64,000 nt of DNA from Lycium barbarum (GCF_019175385.1 NC_083339.1:81084120-81148119); one strand, 5' to 3'. Counted from the stretch's first letter, positions 48,096 to 60,291 are shown. Program-made: numbers and translations. The notes: generated by a model from the sequence alone, not told the origin.

Positions 48096-50520
48096 TGTTA
48101 CACCCCGTATCTTCGAAGAAGCACTTATCAAGTTTGAAACATAAGTACGTTGAGTTGTGGTTAAGTAAAACCACTTTGGAATATAAGGAGCAAGCATTAT
48201 TAAGTATATTTAATGAGTGAAGGATATGTATAAGGTATACCGGAAGGTTTTATAAAGAAATGAGTGGAGGAAATGGAGTAGTACGACTTTAGAGAAAGGA
48301 TGGTTAATGTTTTGTGTGAAAATTTTGGTCCAACCTGGGGGACGAATATCTCTTAGCATATGAAGTGTGTTAAGGTGAAATAAAAGCCTAAAATGAAGTT
48401 CGTCGAGTCTAGTTTCCAACACAATAAACCGCTCGTCGATTGGACTTTGGAGTAGAGAATTATGGACGTTACAAGTTCAGCTGACAGAGCAGAAACGCGT
48501 GCTACAGTACCGACTTGCTACAGTACTGCTACAGTACCGACCCGAATTTGACCCTTATAAAAAGGGTAAGAACCCCCTCTTTTTCACCAGATTTATCCCA
48601 GAAATTTAAAGAGAGAGAGAGAATCAAAAAGTGAGCAATTTTCAAGTAGCGGAGTAGTGGTTTAGGTCCGAGCAACGCATGGTTGTGACTCTAGTGTTGT
48701 TTTGCGGTGGATTTTAGCGTGGATACTGAGGATATTGCGTTCTTAACAAGAAATAAGGTATGCATCTTTCTCTTTTGGTATTATGTAAGACTTAATTACA
48801 GAGATAAAGTCGTTAAATAATTGTGTAGTAAGTTGGTTAGTTATGGAAGTTGGAAAACAGTGTGTGGGCTGTTTTATGGTACATATTGGTGTTGGAAATG
48901 ATGTTATTGATGTTGGTATTGTTGTTGTTGTTGTTGGTTGCTGAATTGAGATTCCGGGCTACGCATATAAACAGGGGAAATGCTGCCCGATTTTCAGCAG
49001 GATATAAAATAGTTTGACTTGAGAGCTTAGCACAAATATACTACGATGAGTCTAACGATTGTGTGAATCCTCTTAAATGTAGACTTGCGAGCTCGGACAA
49101 ATAAGTGTAGATAATTGGAGGCGGAACAGGTATGTTAAGGCTCGTCCCCTTTCTTTCAAAGGCATGATTCCTATGGTATGATTTCATAAATGTTTCCGTA
49201 ACCTTCTTGTTTTCAAAAACTAAAAGTCCATGGTTCTTAAAGCTTCTCATGATGTGGAGGATAAGAATGATTTTATGATGGTGACAACGATAATGATGAT
49301 TTCGTGTTTTAAGAACTCAAGTTTATGATTTCAAAGCGAATATGAGAATGTGGAGCTACTTCTAGATTTTCTCAATTTTACTCATTGATGATGACTCTAC
49401 TTCTAAAGGCTCCAAAGTGTATGTAAAGCTATTCCTTCTTTCTTTATGGTATGAACTACATAAAGTGATCGAACGACGAACATGCATGACTCCAATGAAC
49501 TTTAATTCTCTGTGGTACTTAACATGATAGTTGTCTTTGATTCTCAAGTGTTGGTTCATTCTGATTATTCTGTTGAGTCTCAAATAATGATTTAGTTTGC
49601 ATATGGTTGCTCATGATATTCTACTCGTGCATAACGTTAATATTTCATTCACCGAGTCCCGGGCTAGGTACGTAATCGTGCACAGTTTCATTGCATTGTT
49701 CACCGAGTCCCTCACTAGAGGGCCGGGTATGTATATTATATATTTCACCTAGTCCCTCACTAGAGGGCCGGGTACGTAATACATTTCACCGAGTCCCTCA
49801 CTAGAGGGCTAGGTACGTATTATATTTCACCGAGTCCCTCACAGAGGGCCGGGTACGGTATATGTATGATTATTTCACCGGGTCCCTCACTAGAGGGCCG
49901 GGTACAATATATTATATATGCATGCATGACTCATCTTATAAGGCACAGATGCATTGGTATCTTTGAACATCGTACTCGTCTCCTGTCAACTTTTTACTCA
50001 TCCATGATCTTCTTTATTGTACTTTATGCTTTACATACTCAGTACATTTTTCGTACTGACCCCCTTTCTTCGGGGGCTGCATTTCATGCCCGCAGGTACA
50101 GACACTCAGTTTGGTGATGCTTCGGCTTAGGACTTCTGCCCAGCTGCTTGGAGAGCTCCATTGTTCTGGAGCTTGAGATATTTTGGGTACAGATCCTTTT
50201 GACATAGATTCTGCTATATTCTTAGAGGTCTGTAGACATATATGGGTTGTGTATATACAGTTTGGTCAGCTATATCAATGTAGATCGTCTTGGACGTCCC
50301 CGTGTATAGTGGCAGCCTTGTCGGCTTGCATATTTGTTATGTTTTTGTTAACTGTGACTTCTCAGGAGACAGGTTCTTTCTGATGTAAGATATGATGAGT
50401 TCACAACATGATTTTACAGAGTTCCACATTTTTTCAGTTTCAGTTTGATTATATCTAGCGGGTCGTATATGGGTGCCCGGCTCGGGCACTAGTCATGGCC
50501 CATCGGCTTGGGTCGTGATA
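48096..50520 (+). repeat. Element B 3' LTR (2,425 bp)
   Basis: This is the uninterrupted partner of the 5' LTR. It has TATAAAAA at 48556-48563, a donor AAG|GTATGC (GT at 48758), six minisatellite units (49650-49912) and AGTAC/GTACT (50041-50057). The U5 after about 50036 closely resembles A's U5. It ends GGGTCGTGATA, a C-to-T change from the usual TGACA. Confidence 0.92.
49650..49912 (+). repeat. Hairpin minisatellite in B's 3' LTR (six units)
   Basis: It has the same unit as at 44335-44545 with one more copy. The copy number changed after insertion, since both LTRs were identical at that time. Confidence 0.85.
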
Positions 50521-52017
50521 TTTAGGAAACCTCACTTTCTTCCCTTCTTTCGTGCTACATTATGGTGTCTGGAACAATTGAATTGGTATATGACTCATAT
50601 CCCTTTTCCCTCACAGATGGTGAGGACTCGAACTACGGTAGCCCGAGACCAAGTGCTAGAGCCCGCAGCTATGGTTGGCATCAGAGGGCCAGCGACAGCC
50701 AGAGGACGTGATAGAGCTAGAGGCCACGGGCTGCCCCAGCCAGGGGCAGGGCTCCTGTGGTAGAACAGCAGCACGAGAGATCTCTGTCTCCAGAACCTGA
50801 GGATCAGCAGGATTGAGACCATGCCACCGAGAAGGATGTGGCCCCAGCATGGACACAACTCGAGATTGCTTCTGATCAGACTAGAGTTGAGGCGCAGATA
50901 CCTACTCGTGTAGCACACCCTGCTACATCTATGGCTCCCAGTATTGATGTGGTACTAGCCTAAGGGGATGATCTTAGGCCCATGGCAGGCCCTGTTATGA
51001 CCGTGACTGATCAGGAGCTTATTGGGACGTTTTAGGAAGTTAGAGCTACCAAGGTTTTCGGGTACTTCTTCTGAGGATGCTTATGAATTCATCTTGGATA
51101 TGCATGAGTTGATACATAGGATGGGGATCGTAGAGTCCCATGGTGTTGACTATGTGTCCTATCAATTTCGCGTGGACGCGAAAACTTGGTGGAGGTATCT
51201 TTTTACTTGCAGACCTGAGGGTTCTCCTCCCCTGACTTGGACACGGCTCTATTAAGCCATCCTTGAGAAGTATGTGCCCCGGTCTTTAAGAGAATCGCGT
51301 AGGGAGGAGTTTCTACATCTATAATAGAGGGATTTGTCTGTGGAGACCTATGTGACTCGTTATCTGTATCTGGCCCGCTATTCCACTGCCTTGATCCCTA
51401 CTGAGCCTAACAGGATTAGGCGTTTTGTTAGTGGACTAGTCTGTTCTCTTCAGATTCCTTCTCTTCAGATGGAGGCTATGGGGGCTTCCTTCCAGTCCAT
51501 TGTCGAGCATGCTTCTTTGGTTGAGGCCGCTAATGCCGGTGCATTTGGAGGTAGTGGTGAGAAGATATAGCGTTAGATTGGAAGTTATGGTGGTTCTAGT
51601 TTGAGAGTCATCGATCAGTCTTCTAGGCCGTATCAACCATATTCTAACTGTTCCGTACAGTCAGCTTTACATGCTTCATCTAGTGGGCCCTCCAGGCATA
51701 GTGTTCCGGAGAGATCTCATCTCCGACCTGCTGGTAGTGTGGTTCCATCTGAGTCTGCAGTTCTGTTCGTCAAGTTCAGCCTTCAAGGATTTGTTAAGCC
51801 TATAGGGAGCCTGGCCACTTTGCTAGAGAGTGTACTCGACCCAGGCAGGATTTCCAGTCTCAGAGGACTCCGGCACCGTCTGGTGGCCGTGGTAGGGCTT
51901 CATCTAGAGGCGGCGCTCAGTCAAGCTGGGGTGGTTCGCAGGTTTCTTGAGGTGGATCTCATGCAGGGCAGCCTGGTTGGGATAAATTTTATGCATTTTC
52001 GGGTAGACCCAAGGTAA
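50521..52017 (+). pseudogene. gag: Element G leader end and gag (broken)
   Basis: After the target duplication the leader ends CCCTTTTCCCTCACAG directly before the gag ATG (50617-50619), a strong 3' splice site. The readings are MVRTRTTVARDQVLEPAAMV (frame lost by about 50750), RKLELPRFSGTSSEDAYEFI (51022-51255), ETYVTRYLYLARYSTAL with RRFVSGL (51334-51570), then a serine-rich linker and a shifted knuckle region. At least three frame breaks are present. It is the same gag type as E. Confidence 0.83.
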
Positions 52018-52610
52018 AGACCTCTGATGTAGTGATCTCAGGTACCATTTTTGTCCGACATAAGCTGCCTGTATTATTTGATCCAGGGTCTACCTATTCA
52101 TATGTGCCTGCCAGTCATGCTATAGGTTGGGCCTTATTATTTGATTTGGGGATAACTACCCCATTGTGTTGTGACTTATCTTGTTCTATTGTTGTTGGCT
52201 TGATGGCATATGGAAATAGTAGATATTGGAGACTACTGATATATCTTGGTCATGACATTGTAGTATCTTACTTGTTGACGTTTGATACGAGGATAGCATT
52301 CTGGTATGTCTTTTATTGTGATATTCTTGTGATGTATTTGTGATATACGGGTTCGGACTGAGTAAGTGAGACTTGACACAATAGGGTTTAGATGCTAAAC
52401 ATAGGTGATGATGTATACTTGGATCCAGGCACTCGCCCTATTTCTATTCTGCCATATCAGATGGCACCGACCGAGTTGAGGGAGCTTAAGGAGCAGTTGC
52501 AGGATTTATTGAGCAAGGGGTTCTTTAGACCGAGTGTCTTCCCTTGGGGGGCTCCTGTGTTGTTTACGAAGAAGAAAGATGGATCCATGAGGATATTAGT
52601 AATACTGTTG
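52018..52610 (+). pseudogene. pol: Element G protease and RT N-terminal remnants
   Basis: MISGTIFVRHKLPVLFDPGS gives the protease active site (DPGS intact, near 52080). A second piece, [20 protein letters not shown], then [20 protein letters not shown] and KKDGSMR (52430-52600), is the RT entry. The RT palm, RNase H and most of integrase do not follow. Confidence 0.83.
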
Positions 52611-54290
52611 TATGATACGCCAGACTTAGAGAAAGTTTACTTTAGAGTGGTAAGCGTTAAGGAAACGCTAATGTGCAGAGTGTGTGGTACGATCCTATCT
52701 CCAGGACTAATTTAGCTAGTTTGCAAGATTTATTATTACGTGATATTCGATGGAATGGATGTGAGGATTAATTACGAAATTGATGATCGTGAGTGATTAG
52801 AAATTGGGAAATTGACGATTCGAGAAAGGTTTAGTTGAACGTGAATCAATAAGAAAAAGGTACATCCTCGAGATTTCTTGGGCCAATATGGATTGTGGTG
52901 TCGTTTTCTTGCACATTCCAGTTGAGATGTCATTGTTGCGTGAGCGTAAGAATGAAATCTACAGTGAATGAGTTAACGTGCTTTAAAAGAAAGGATTATG
53001 GATTTCCTATCATGTATGGCTAGAGTTATATTTTTGGGGAGGTACCTTACTCGTGGTAATACAGGATAATTGCAAGTAATATTGACTGGACAGTTTGGGT
53101 AAGCGCTTGGGGTAACAAGGACTTGGGAACAATTGCGTAAGATTTAAAGCAGCAGTTATAAGATCGGATACTTTCGAAGAATTTATAGGTATATCGAGGT
53201 GATACAATGAGAGGCTTAATGTTATATAATTATTATAGGAGACTTCAGGTTTTGTGTCAAAAAGTTCAGAGTTGTATCGGTTTTGCGCATCGGGTAATGG
53301 AGAAACATGGAGATTTAAATCATAAGGTATAGTTTGTCAGTACTAAGTTGACAGCTTGGATAGGACTCAACTTGTGGAATTGATGGTGACAGTCAGGATT
53401 TGTTAGGCGTGGTATGACTGCGATTGGTTTTGAATTCAGAGTCAGTTCTAATGACTATTGGTGATATTCGAGAGTTGTGCATTCATTCAGGGTCAGCGTT
53501 GTTCGAGTTAAGCTTAAAGGTCTATGATTATCCTTCCAGGAAGATATCTAAGGATCCAAAGCGTTTCGGCTCAGATTTGAGGTATGACAGATTTACTAAG
53601 CTTAGTACGTATTTGAGAAGGAACTGTTGTGCGAGAGGTCTTTATAGTGATCAGTTGGGTTTCGACCAACTTTGCTCAGTGAGGTATTCAGTGGTATGGT
53701 TCCTGTATTGTGACTTGAAGGCTTAAAAAGACTTGTAACTAGCCAAGTTGGCTATCAATAAGATCAGTTTTAATAGAATTGTGTAGAGAACTCAGATGAA
53801 CCGAGGATTTTTCTGGCGAGAGTAAGTTATGGTACCAGGTTGTGGTGTGTGTGTTCAAATGTTCTAAGAAATCGCGGTGTAGGAAATGGCTTTAGCGAGT
53901 GCGAAGGAAACGTTAACGGATAAGGATATCTTCTCGGTTTATAATGGATTATGGTTTGTGGTCATGTTTTAAAGGATTGCATTGGTATGGGAAAGTGTTG
54001 TGGGGCCTATTGATCGCGTTTAGAGTTGCGATTTTATCAAATCAAAGGATTTGAGCAAAAGCAATTCATTTATTCGAGGATCAGCTGTGAGACAAATTTG
54101 AATACAGGGATATGAAAATTAGAGCTTGAGCTAAGTTTAGAGAGTTGTGACTGGTAAAGTGAGCGCAGGTTTTTCTGAATGTTACACCCAACAAGGGTAT
54201 AATGTGATGTAGGAAGGAGGTTAAGTGAACCCGAGATGTATTGGCCTATTTGAGACTATCCGTTGTATTGATATTGTGTGTTATGAGTTA
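52611..54290 (+). other. Element G region with no recognised coding sequence
   Basis: About 1.7 kb sits where RT to integrase should be. I see no RT, RNase H or DDE motif in any frame; the longest open frame (53424-53726) has no family features. The sense strand is G/A-rich. It may be pol decayed beyond recognition or a replaced segment. Confidence 0.5.
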
Positions 54291-54440
54291 GTTTTTCACT
54301 AGGCTAGTCAGGTATTCATCTGGTCTTCCATGTCTCTATGTTGAAGAAGTGCCATTTTGATGGTTCCTATATCATTCGTTGGGATTCAGTTTTATTCGAT
54401 GAGAATCTTTCCTATTAGGAGAAGCCCGATATGTGTTAGA
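54291..54440 (+). pseudogene. pol: Element G integrase C-terminal remnant
   Basis: Readable as FHVSMLKKCHFDGSYIIRWD then SVLFDENLSY, a stop, and EKPD. It matches E's tail (FHVSMMKKYHADGTYIIRWD), so the 3' end of pol survives next to the LTR. Confidence 0.75.
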
Positions 54441-54491
54441 GATACCCACTGTTGTTGCGGGCTCAGGTATCATTCCTTGTTCCCTTCCTTG

Positions 54492-54509
54492 TCACTCGAG
54501 GACGAGTGA
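54492..54509 (+). other. Element G pre-LTR hairpin
   Basis: TCACTCG-AGGA-CGAGTGA is a perfect 7-bp stem with the AGGA loop, 19 bases before the LTR. Arms differ from A-D (AACATTCG/CGAATGTT) but pair perfectly. The following bases are AT-rich without a clear polypurine tract. Confidence 0.75.
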
Positions 54510-54528
54510 TTATTTAATTGGTATCTGA

Positions 54529-57335
54529 TGTAACGACCTGTTCGGTCGTTATTGCGTTTTTGACCATTTTGCCTCGTTAACCCGTCCCTGAGCCTTATTA
54601 GTACCATTTTGACCCGCAGGGATAGGTGATATGGTTCCTTAGGCATTGAAAAGAGTTTTGATGTGACTTTTGGAGAATTTGGCTTTTAAGTGAAAACCAT
54701 TTGACTCATAGTTGACTTTTGAGTAAACGGACCTTTTTTGGATATTCGTCGATTCCGAGGGGTCCAGATAGTCATTTAGAACTTGTATGTATATTCGGTT
54801 CGGTTCCCAATGCACTCGGGTGCATTTTGGGGTTTGGGTTGGAGAGTTGATTTTAGGCCGTTGGGGAGTTGACTTGGAAAACAAGACCTCCGTTGAAAAT
54901 TTCGAGGCCACGAGTACGTTCTTAGCACGTTTTTATGTATATCTGCATACTTGGTTTGTATTCGGAAGGTTCCGGGGTGGTTCCGGGTGTCGATTTCAAG
55001 TTTGGAAGACACCAGAATTTCTGGTGTTTGGTGAGCGCCATGGCGGTAGGGCTGACCGCTATAGCGGTGGGGCTGACCGCTATAGTTGTGGCACCATAGC
55101 GGCAGGGCTGACCACCATAGCGGCTGTGCTATAGCGGCCTATTAACCGCTACAGCGGCCGACGGGTAGTAACTGGGGTATTTAATGATATAAAACCCCAA
55201 GTCTTTTCATTCACTTATTATTCCGAAAGAGGTTCATCTTTGGCGCTTTTCTAGAGGTTTCTTGGGGGAAAACTCTTAGAGGTAACTCATCTATCATCTC
55301 TACCTAATCTTGATTCTTTATCTCACCTAGTTATCATTAATCCATGCTAGAATCTTCCTAAAGTTATGAAAACTAAGTGTCTTGGTATCTTCCTCTAATA
55401 AACTTGTGAGTATAAAACCTTGTTTTGTTAATGAAGTTAGCACGGGTAGCATAGAGTTGAAGGGTAATGACTATAGTAACTTGAATCTTCCATCTCTAAG
55501 GCTTAATTTGTGAATTAAAGGCTAGGGTTTATGCCCAAATTTAGGGTTTTTCTATATAATCCGAATTTTGAGTAATTTTTAGCTAAATTAGTTGATTATT
55601 GATGGGAATTGAACATCTAGAACACTAATTCCATGATGAGAACCTTAGATCATTATTTTTACTTTATTAGTTTATGAACCCTAGTTTATGGGTTGGAATT
55701 TGCAGATTTAATAAGAGTTAAGTTTACTAAATGTCTTCTTCTTGTTTCTTGTTCCACATTCAAATATGGTAGACTTTGATTATCTTGAGGCACAATGTAG
55801 AGAAAGGGCGTGCAAGTTTGACTGGAGATTGCTGCTCGGCCTGCCAGGTAGGTTACGGTTTACCCCTGTGGTGAGACTTTGACTAGCGAAGCCTATATTT
55901 AGATGATATTGTCGGAGATTTCATGTAAACCTTTGGGTATGAAGTTGGGTTGGATGTTGCCTAAGGGTTTGGCATTGCTTGTGACCTGTTTAATCGGGCT
56001 AGTGGCCTGTAGACTCCATAGGACCCTGTTTGGTACGTTGTGTATAAATTGGTTGATTGTTTGTGATTTGGGAGTAAATCGAAAATATAAAATTACTGGA
56101 TATTTATATTGGTACTTAGTGTACGCCTCGTTATTGGTACAGCCACTGAGAGATAGTTGGCTCTTATTGTTATGGAAATTGGAAATTCATTATGATTATT
56201 GTGTGGATTACTTGTTGATGATATTGGTGCACTGTTTGTGGCACAACTTGAACTTGATAATCTTTATTGTCTGTACTTGCATCGTTCCATATTCATTTCA
56301 TATCATTTTATTATACTGTGGGACTGGCACTATTGATGGAAATGAGAAGGACATTGATGATTATGGAACATGGTAAGTCACCTTTGGGTTGTTTGCGGAG
56401 GGGCTGATTATGGAACATGGTAAGTCACCTTTGAGCTCTGTGCGGAGGGGCTGATATGGAACATAGATATTGTGACACTGGTTGATAATTGAGTCCTCTA
56501 AGCTGTGTGCGAGGTGACGGTGCTTCGACTTCGCGGGTCCCCTATGAGTTGTGCTGCTGAGGCGTGGAGGTATTTCGCTTTCAGAGTACAAGCATTGCAT
56601 TGCATTCATACCTCATATTGCATTGCTTGATTATCCTTTGTGGTTGCTTATGATTTGGATACTGTGTTGGTCATATTCTTGGACTGTATTGATATGGGCT
56701 ACGCGTTGATTTGACTTGATAAGACTTGGTTTTCGGTAGACTTGGATATCTGTTTCACTTGGGGCTAGATGTTACATCGAGGCATTAATTTTGTGAGTCG
56801 ATTTCTTGTGAGCATGACTTGTACTCTATGGATTGCTTGTCTTTTACCTTATTATCTTTTATATGCCAACTAGTCTTAGTCGACCTATGCTACCCACTAA
56901 TACCATTGTTTTGTATTGACCTACGTTTGCTGCATTCTTTTATGGATGCAGAGTATTAGACATGTTCCACTCTTTTCCCTCGTGGTTGATTGGCCAGGCT
57001 ACTGTAGATTCATTCCAGGGTGAGCACGATGACGGCCGCTGCCCGGATGTTCTTTCCTTTACTTACTTGTCTTACTCTTATTTCGAGACAGTTGTATTAT
57101 GAGACTTTATCATCTTTCAGACTTGTAGTATTTAGTTAGTGCTCTTGTATGAATTAGACCAGATCTAAGGGGTTGTATTTAGTATTTCTGTACTTTATTT
57201 TATATGGATGATTTGAGACTTATTCTATATTTATTTCTTCCGCCTTTACTTAAATTGGTTATATTGGGATAAGGGTTCGCCTATCACGGTAGGAATGATA
57301 GGTGCCCGCACGTCCCAGTAAAATGGGTCGTGACA
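54529..57335 (+). repeat. Element G 3' LTR (2,807 bp)
   Basis: It runs from TGTAACGACCTG to GGGTCGTGACA. It has the palindrome ACCGCTATAGCGGT (55055-55068) with degenerate copies to 55160, TATAAAA (55188-55194), a splice donor GAG|GTAACT (GT at 55282) and a degenerate AGTAC-type repeat near 56900. Its open frames, such as 55903-56376, are hydrophobic chance frames. It is of one family with E and K. Confidence 0.88.
55188..55194 (+). promoter_or_regulatory. TATA box of G's 3' LTR
   Basis: TATAAAA followed by CCCC lies about 30 bases after the last CCGCTATAGCGG-like motif. Confidence 0.55.
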
Positions 57336-57336
57336 G

Positions 57337-57386
<50 letters not shown>

Positions 57387-57411
57387 AGAGAGAGAGAGAG
57401 AGAGAGAGAGA
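57336..57411. repeat. (TA)n-(GA)n microsatellite at G's right border
   Basis: The GTAAT right after the LTR end would be G's target duplication (left partner lost). It runs into about 45 bases of TA and then about 25 of GA. Confidence 0.85.
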
Positions 57412-58034
57412 TTTAGTTACATAATATTGGAATCACCTGCTACAATTTCATTTTGTCTAGTGCATAGTTTGTAGCTTTAACCTTCTTTTAATTGAATTTG
57501 CTTTTATTTCCAATTTATATCTGCATAGCCTCTTTATTAATGCATTTTGTATTTTAGATCTGCATATCCTATTATTTATTTTCTTTTACCTTTAAATCTT
57601 GTTTATATTTAAACACATTCTCCCAACAGACTTAGATTTAGATCATGGCTATAAGCATCCCATGCCTTAGTCTTAGCTGCTATATCTCTATTTTTTCACA
57701 ACTATTATATACTTCTTAGCTGCTATAACTAAATTTTGCGTAGAAAGATAATATGCAGCTTAGCTGGAAAAGCATAGAGAGTAACATTTTACCCGATTAC
57801 TCAGCTTAAGCAAAGCATATGTGCAATTAGGAAATCAGCACTAGGTTACAAGCAACGAGCATCCAATTTTAAGAATGTTTCCAAAATAGATTTGTATCTA
57901 ACATTGGCATGTGTTTGCTCCTTGGTGTAGGTAAAGTTTAACATAAGGGAGTAACTATCACTAGACAAGTAGGTAGCGTATTGGTCGACCAATGTTTTCT
58001 AAGGGTACAATCTAAATCGGAAACAAAAGCAAAT
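57412..58034. other. AT-rich segment, nothing recognised
   Basis: About 620 bases of T-rich sequence between G's microsatellite and solo LTR K. I see no long frame, tRNA or LTR terminus. It continues after K at 59258 and may be ordinary intergenic DNA or a decayed element. Confidence 0.4.
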
Positions 58035-58039
58035 CTAAT

Positions 58040-59252
58040 TGTAACGACCTGTTTGGTCGTTACTGTGTTTTTACCATTTTTGCCCCCGTTTACTCATCCC
58101 TTAGCCTTGTTAGTACTAGTTTTACCCGCGGGGACCGGTGGCACAGTTCCCTAGGTATTGTTTTGGGTTTTGGAATGACTTTTAGAAAATTTAGCCTTAA
58201 AGCGAAAACCATTTGACTCGAAGTTGACTTTTGGGTAAACGTGCCCGTAATCAAATTCCGACAGTTCCATGGGCAAAGATCTGGAGACTCATTACCGTTG
58301 GGCAAAGATCCGGAACGAGTGGTACATGGACTCCTGGGTCCTCTATGGGTTGTACTGATGACGATCCTCTGTGGGCAAAGATCCGGAGTCTCGTTCGACC
58401 ATTGGGCAAAGATCCAGAATGAGTGGTACATGGACTTCGCGGGTACCCTATGGGTTGTGCTACTGAGACGGCGATACTTCCGTCCGGAGTACATGTGTAC
58501 ATAGCATTGCATTGCATTTGCATTCATACACTATTGCATTGCATTGAACTTGCATTCATACACTATTGCATTGCATTGCATTATGGCGTATCTTGTGATG
58601 ATCTGGTGATTGACTTGTGTTATTTGGATTCAGATTGGTTATTGTTAGACTTGGTACACTTGGGTTTAGATGCTACAACCTAGGTGACGACGTGTACTTG
58701 GTTTCTGATTTGTGTTGACTTATACTTGTTGATTTATCTACTTATCTTACTTTATTGTCTGGGTTATGTTAGCTAAAATTAGTCGGCCTATGATACCTAC
58801 CAGTACTGTGGTTTTGTACTGACCAGCACTTGCTACATTCTTTTATGAATGCAGAATTCAAGGTTGGATCTACTTCTGTTTCTCGTGGCTGATAGTCACT
58901 CCGAGATTTTCTTAGAGTCTATAGGTTGAGCACGAGACGTCCGCTGCCTTGAAGATTCTTCTTTATTTATGTCTTATTTTCTATTCCGAGACATACACAG
59001 ACTTGATGTATTATTGGTATTCCAAACTTGTAGATTCTGGTTAGATGCTCTTGTATGGATTAGGCCAGACTCTGGGGTGTATTTTCCTTACTTCCGCATA
59101 TTTTCTATATTATCATCGTCAGATTTATGTGATTTTATCTCCTCCGCTCATTTAATCATTTGTCTATGCTTTTACTATTGATGGGTTGAGGGTTCGCCTA
59201 CCGAGGTAAGAAGGTAGGTGCCCGCGCTACTTAGCTAAATTGGGTCATGACA
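58040..59252 (+). repeat. Solo LTR K (1,213 bp), internally deleted, TSD ctaat
   Basis: It runs from TGTAACGACC to GGGTCATGACA with perfect duplications ctaat at 58035-58039 and 59253-59257. It matches G's LTR to about 58268, then jumps to the downstream repeat zone. About 1.1 kb holding the palindromes, TATA box and splice donor is missing. It contains repeated GGGCAAAGATCCGGA segments (58271-58440), TTGCATTGCAT repeats (58505-58582) and AGTACTG...GTACTGA (58803-58823). Confidence 0.93.
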
Positions 59253-59257
59253 CTAAT

Positions 59258-60110
59258 TTAAACAAGGTTGAAGCCACAAACTATGTAATGGGCGGAACGA
59301 GCAGGTAGTCATATTTCAATTTTCTGTAACTAAATATTGTTGGCATAAAGTCATGTGTGAAGTTTTGATGATTGACAAGTGAACCTACAATGAAAAGAAA
59401 CCAGGTCTAGATACATGTGATAATTGACAAGGTAATTGAACAAAGCTAGACAGTTTGTTGAGACGAAGCAGAGGCTCCAGACAATGTAAAAGGCCTGAAA
59501 AGGCAAGCAACAAGGGATGGATAGAACATCTCCATAGACATGTTCCATTTCAAAGGAGCTATATAAAAGAGCACTTGTCCCATGTTTCAAGCATGGGTAT
59601 CAATGCAAAGATAGATGCAAACAAGAGAGAAGAAGTAAAGAGATGACTCAGTCATAAAGTAGTTCATTGACGAATAGAACAAGCATGAAATATGTTCTAC
59701 CACAAAGACTTATCAGGGGCAGTGGTGGAATGAATCAGGAGAGAAGAGATCATGAGGAGAAAAGGTGAAGATAACTCAGAAGTATTTTGTTCGAATAAAG
59801 AGAGTCGCACACAAAGCACATGAACCGGGTTAGCAAACATGTTTCAATACAAAGCAAGAACATGATCAGATCACAGAGTTAGACAAGGATGAAGACATGA
59901 TTTATTCCTGCAATGAATAAATCTAATACAAACACAGAGCAATGAGCATTATACTATGAAACAGGTCTGTCAGCATGTTCCATCATCCATCATAAAAGCA
60001 AGCTCAAGATAGAGTTATAGGAATGAACGAGAAGGGATGATGAAACAAGTTCGTAAACATGTTCCATCTTAGACAGTCCAGAGATTCAGAGGTGGACGAA
60101 CCAGGTGGAT
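59258..60110 (+). other. Unassigned segment with LTR-like promoter features
   Basis: It contains TGTTGGCATAAAG (from about 59338) followed by text that I associate loosely with Copia/Sirevirus LTR starts, and a TATATAAAA box at 59570-59578. AACATGTTCCA-like palindromes recur near 59538, 59848, 59970 and 60055. There are no coding domains. It ends abruptly at the Athila-like LTR. The assignment as a Copia LTR fragment is a guess. Confidence 0.3.
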
Positions 60111-60291
60111 TGATGTGCCGCATAATTTAAGCACATTTGATGCTTTTAATGAAGAGTTTTACTTGTTTTCAAGCATATTTGTGTTGTTTTGATGTGTTTT
60201 TTGTTGTGTTTTAGGTATTTAGTGTCTAAATGGCGAAAGTTGGGGAATTACTTGAAAAGATTGCAAAAACAAGTTTAAAATGGCAAGTAAC

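Larger units (their letters stand above)
40197..50520 (+). mobile_element. Element B: complete non-autonomous LTR retrotransposon, TSD tttag
   Basis: Target duplications tttag lie at 40192-40196 and 50521-50525. The 5' LTR (40197-45148) is enlarged by solo LTR I, and the 3' LTR (48096-50520) is intact apart from a TA end. The interior (45149-48095) has a primer site, a hairpin and a purine tract but no recognisable protein. It splits element G's leader between primer site and gag. Its leader matches element A. Confidence 0.93.

Noticed and set aside
55903..56376. 157-codon open frame, hydrophobic, possibly a membrane protein
   Set aside because: It lies wholly inside G's 3' LTR, has no family motif, and is explained by T-rich LTR sequence.
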